Source: Mesobacterium pallidum (GTDB lineage Bacteria > Pseudomonadota > Alphaproteobacteria > Rhodobacterales > Rhodobacteraceae). From it: 64,000 nucleotides of DNA. The notes beneath the pieces are model-generated. The model was not told where the DNA came from. It ran no database searches and saw only the letters and a program-made list of their open reading frames with translations. Location: assembly GCF_019966535.1 (NCBI RefSeq), contig NZ_JAIMID010000008.1, forward strand, positions 124,001 through 188,000, given 5' to 3'. Shown in pieces: positions 63,200-64,000 of this stretch. A program made the translations under genes and the position numbers. Each line of letters opens with the position of its first letter. Positions within the stretch are counted from its first letter, which is position 1.

Positions 63200-64000
63200 G
63201 TGAGCGGTAAACCGGTAACATCCGTGGACGTGGCCCGAAAGGCCGGCGTCAGCCAGTCCGCTGTCTCGCGGTTCTTCACGCCCGGCGCCTCGGTCTCGAA
63301 AAAGATGGCCGACAAGATCCGCGTCGCCGCGGATGAGCTGGGGTATCGCCCCAACGTGCTGGCCCGCGCGATGATCACCGGGAAAAGCCGGATCATCGGG
63401 CTGGTGGTCTATTACCTCGAGAACCAGTTCTACCCCGAGGCGGTCGAAAAGCTGTCGATCGCGCTGCAGGAAAACGGCTACCACGTGCTGCTGTTCATGG
63501 CGTCGAACACCATCGGCGACGTGGAACCCGTGATCCAGGAGATCATGGGCTACCGGGTGGACGGGATCGTGATGGTCTCGGTCTCGATCTCCTCGACCCT
63601 GGCCGAGCGGTGCAATGGCCTGGGCATCCCGGTGCTGTTGTTCAACCGCGACCAGCGCGACGACGTGCTGCGGGCGGTGACGTCGGACAATTACGCCGGG
63701 GGGCGGATGGCGGCCGAGCTGTTGCTGCGCAGCAACCCCAAGCGGATCGCGCATCTTGCGGGCTTCGGCGGCGCCTCGACCCAGATCGACCGCGAAGCTG
63801 GGTTCACCGACGCGCTGCGCGAGGCGGGGCGCGACCTGCATGCGCGCGAGGACGGCAACTTCCACTATTCCGACGCGGCTGATGCGACGCGCCTCCTGTT
63901 CGACGTGCCCGAGCCGCCCGATGCGCTGTTCGTCAGCGACGACCACATGGCGCTGGCCGCGATGGACGTGATCCGGCACGAGCTGAACCTGCGCATCCCC
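63200..64000 (+). CDS. LacI-family transcriptional regulator (3' end outside window)
   Basis: The first 267 codons are present from a GTG with AGGAG 6 nt upstream. The N-terminal helix-turn-helix reads SVDVARKAGVSQSAVSRFF, with the hinge helix YRPNVLARAMITGKS; then comes a periplasmic-binding-protein-like effector domain (IIGLVVYYLENQFYPE, VDGIVMVSVSIS, HLAGFGGASTQIDREAGF, DALFVSDDHMALAAMDVI). It most likely senses the imported compound or an intermediate and controls the island. The frame is open to the window edge, so it was not closed by a stop. Confidence 0.9.
   Translation, partial: MSGKPVTSVDVARKAGVSQSAVSRFFTPGASVSKKMADKIRVAADELGYRPNVLARAMITGKSRIIGLVVYYLENQFYPEAVEKLSIALQENGYHVLLFMASNTIGDVEPVIQEIMGYRVDGIVMVSVSISSTLAERCNGLGIPVLLFNRDQRDDVLRAVTSDNYAGGRMAAELLLRSNPKRIAHLAGFGGASTQIDREAGFTDALREAGRDLHAREDGNFHYSDAADATRLLFDVPEPPDALFVSDDHMALAAMDVIRHELNLRIP

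Noticed and set aside
1..64000. Insertion sequences, prophage, CRISPR arrays or tRNA genes
   Set aside because: I found no transposase, integrase, phage structural gene, regularly spaced repeat array or tRNA-like T-loop.

Overview
The window is GC-rich, gene-dense chromosomal DNA from an alphaproteobacterium, most likely a member of the Rhodobacterales (roseobacter group). The strongest signs are the regB / senC-regA redox locus in its family-typical divergent arrangement, an AddAB-type recombination nuclease, bioMNY, a Mic60 (mitofilin) homologue followed by a HemY-like TPR protein, hslVU and a RegB-adjacent PAS protein. I see no tRNA or rRNA gene, insertion sequence, prophage or CRISPR array. 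Genes are tightly packed, with many 4-base ATGA overlaps.

Layout. 0-5 kb: Hpt protein (cut by the window edge) divergent from a receiver-PP2C phosphatase, Nudix enzymes, Hsp33 and the CCA-adding enzyme. 5-11 kb: an ABC exporter, a small kinase-like NTPase, an RNA methyltransferase, two L,D-transpeptidases flanking a CAP-domain lipoprotein, and an abundant-looking 62-residue exported protein. 11-17 kb: the biotin uptake operon bioMNY facing a thiolase / acyl-CoA ligase / ferrochelatase operon. 17-24.5 kb: ComF, glutaredoxin, a nitrilase-family amidase, MarR, UbiG, an aminopeptidase, a short solute-binding protein and hslVU. 24.5-35 kb: a long leftward series trxA, addA, addB, murU, amgK, tsaE and a PAS protein. 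35-38 kb: regB, senC, regA. 38-50 kb: housekeeping genes (ahcY, gpsA, tsaD, hemD, Mic60, HemY-like) mixed with small conserved proteins and one candidate small RNA.

50.2-64 kb looks like an accessory catabolic island. It holds a small cupin, two different histidinol-dehydrogenase-fold enzymes, a gentisate-dioxygenase-like bicupin, an alpha/beta hydrolase, an RraA-type lyase, an AtzE-like amidase with a tiny AtzG-like partner, a tandem SnoaL-like protein, a complete CUT1-type ABC importer and a LacI-family regulator that runs off the window. Both divergent promoter regions of this island carry the same 14-bp dyad, consensus TGCATARGTATGCA (five sites). I infer one regulon that imports an organic compound carrying an alcohol and perhaps an amide, and breaks it down. 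The substrate is not known from sequence alone. This island is the best candidate for an undescribed system.

A second pattern is a three-part intergenic repeat (two hairpins plus a tail resembling CCCCCGGAGT...GATGAAGGG). It occurs at three places, each between the 3' ends of convergent genes, and probably serves as a two-way terminator.
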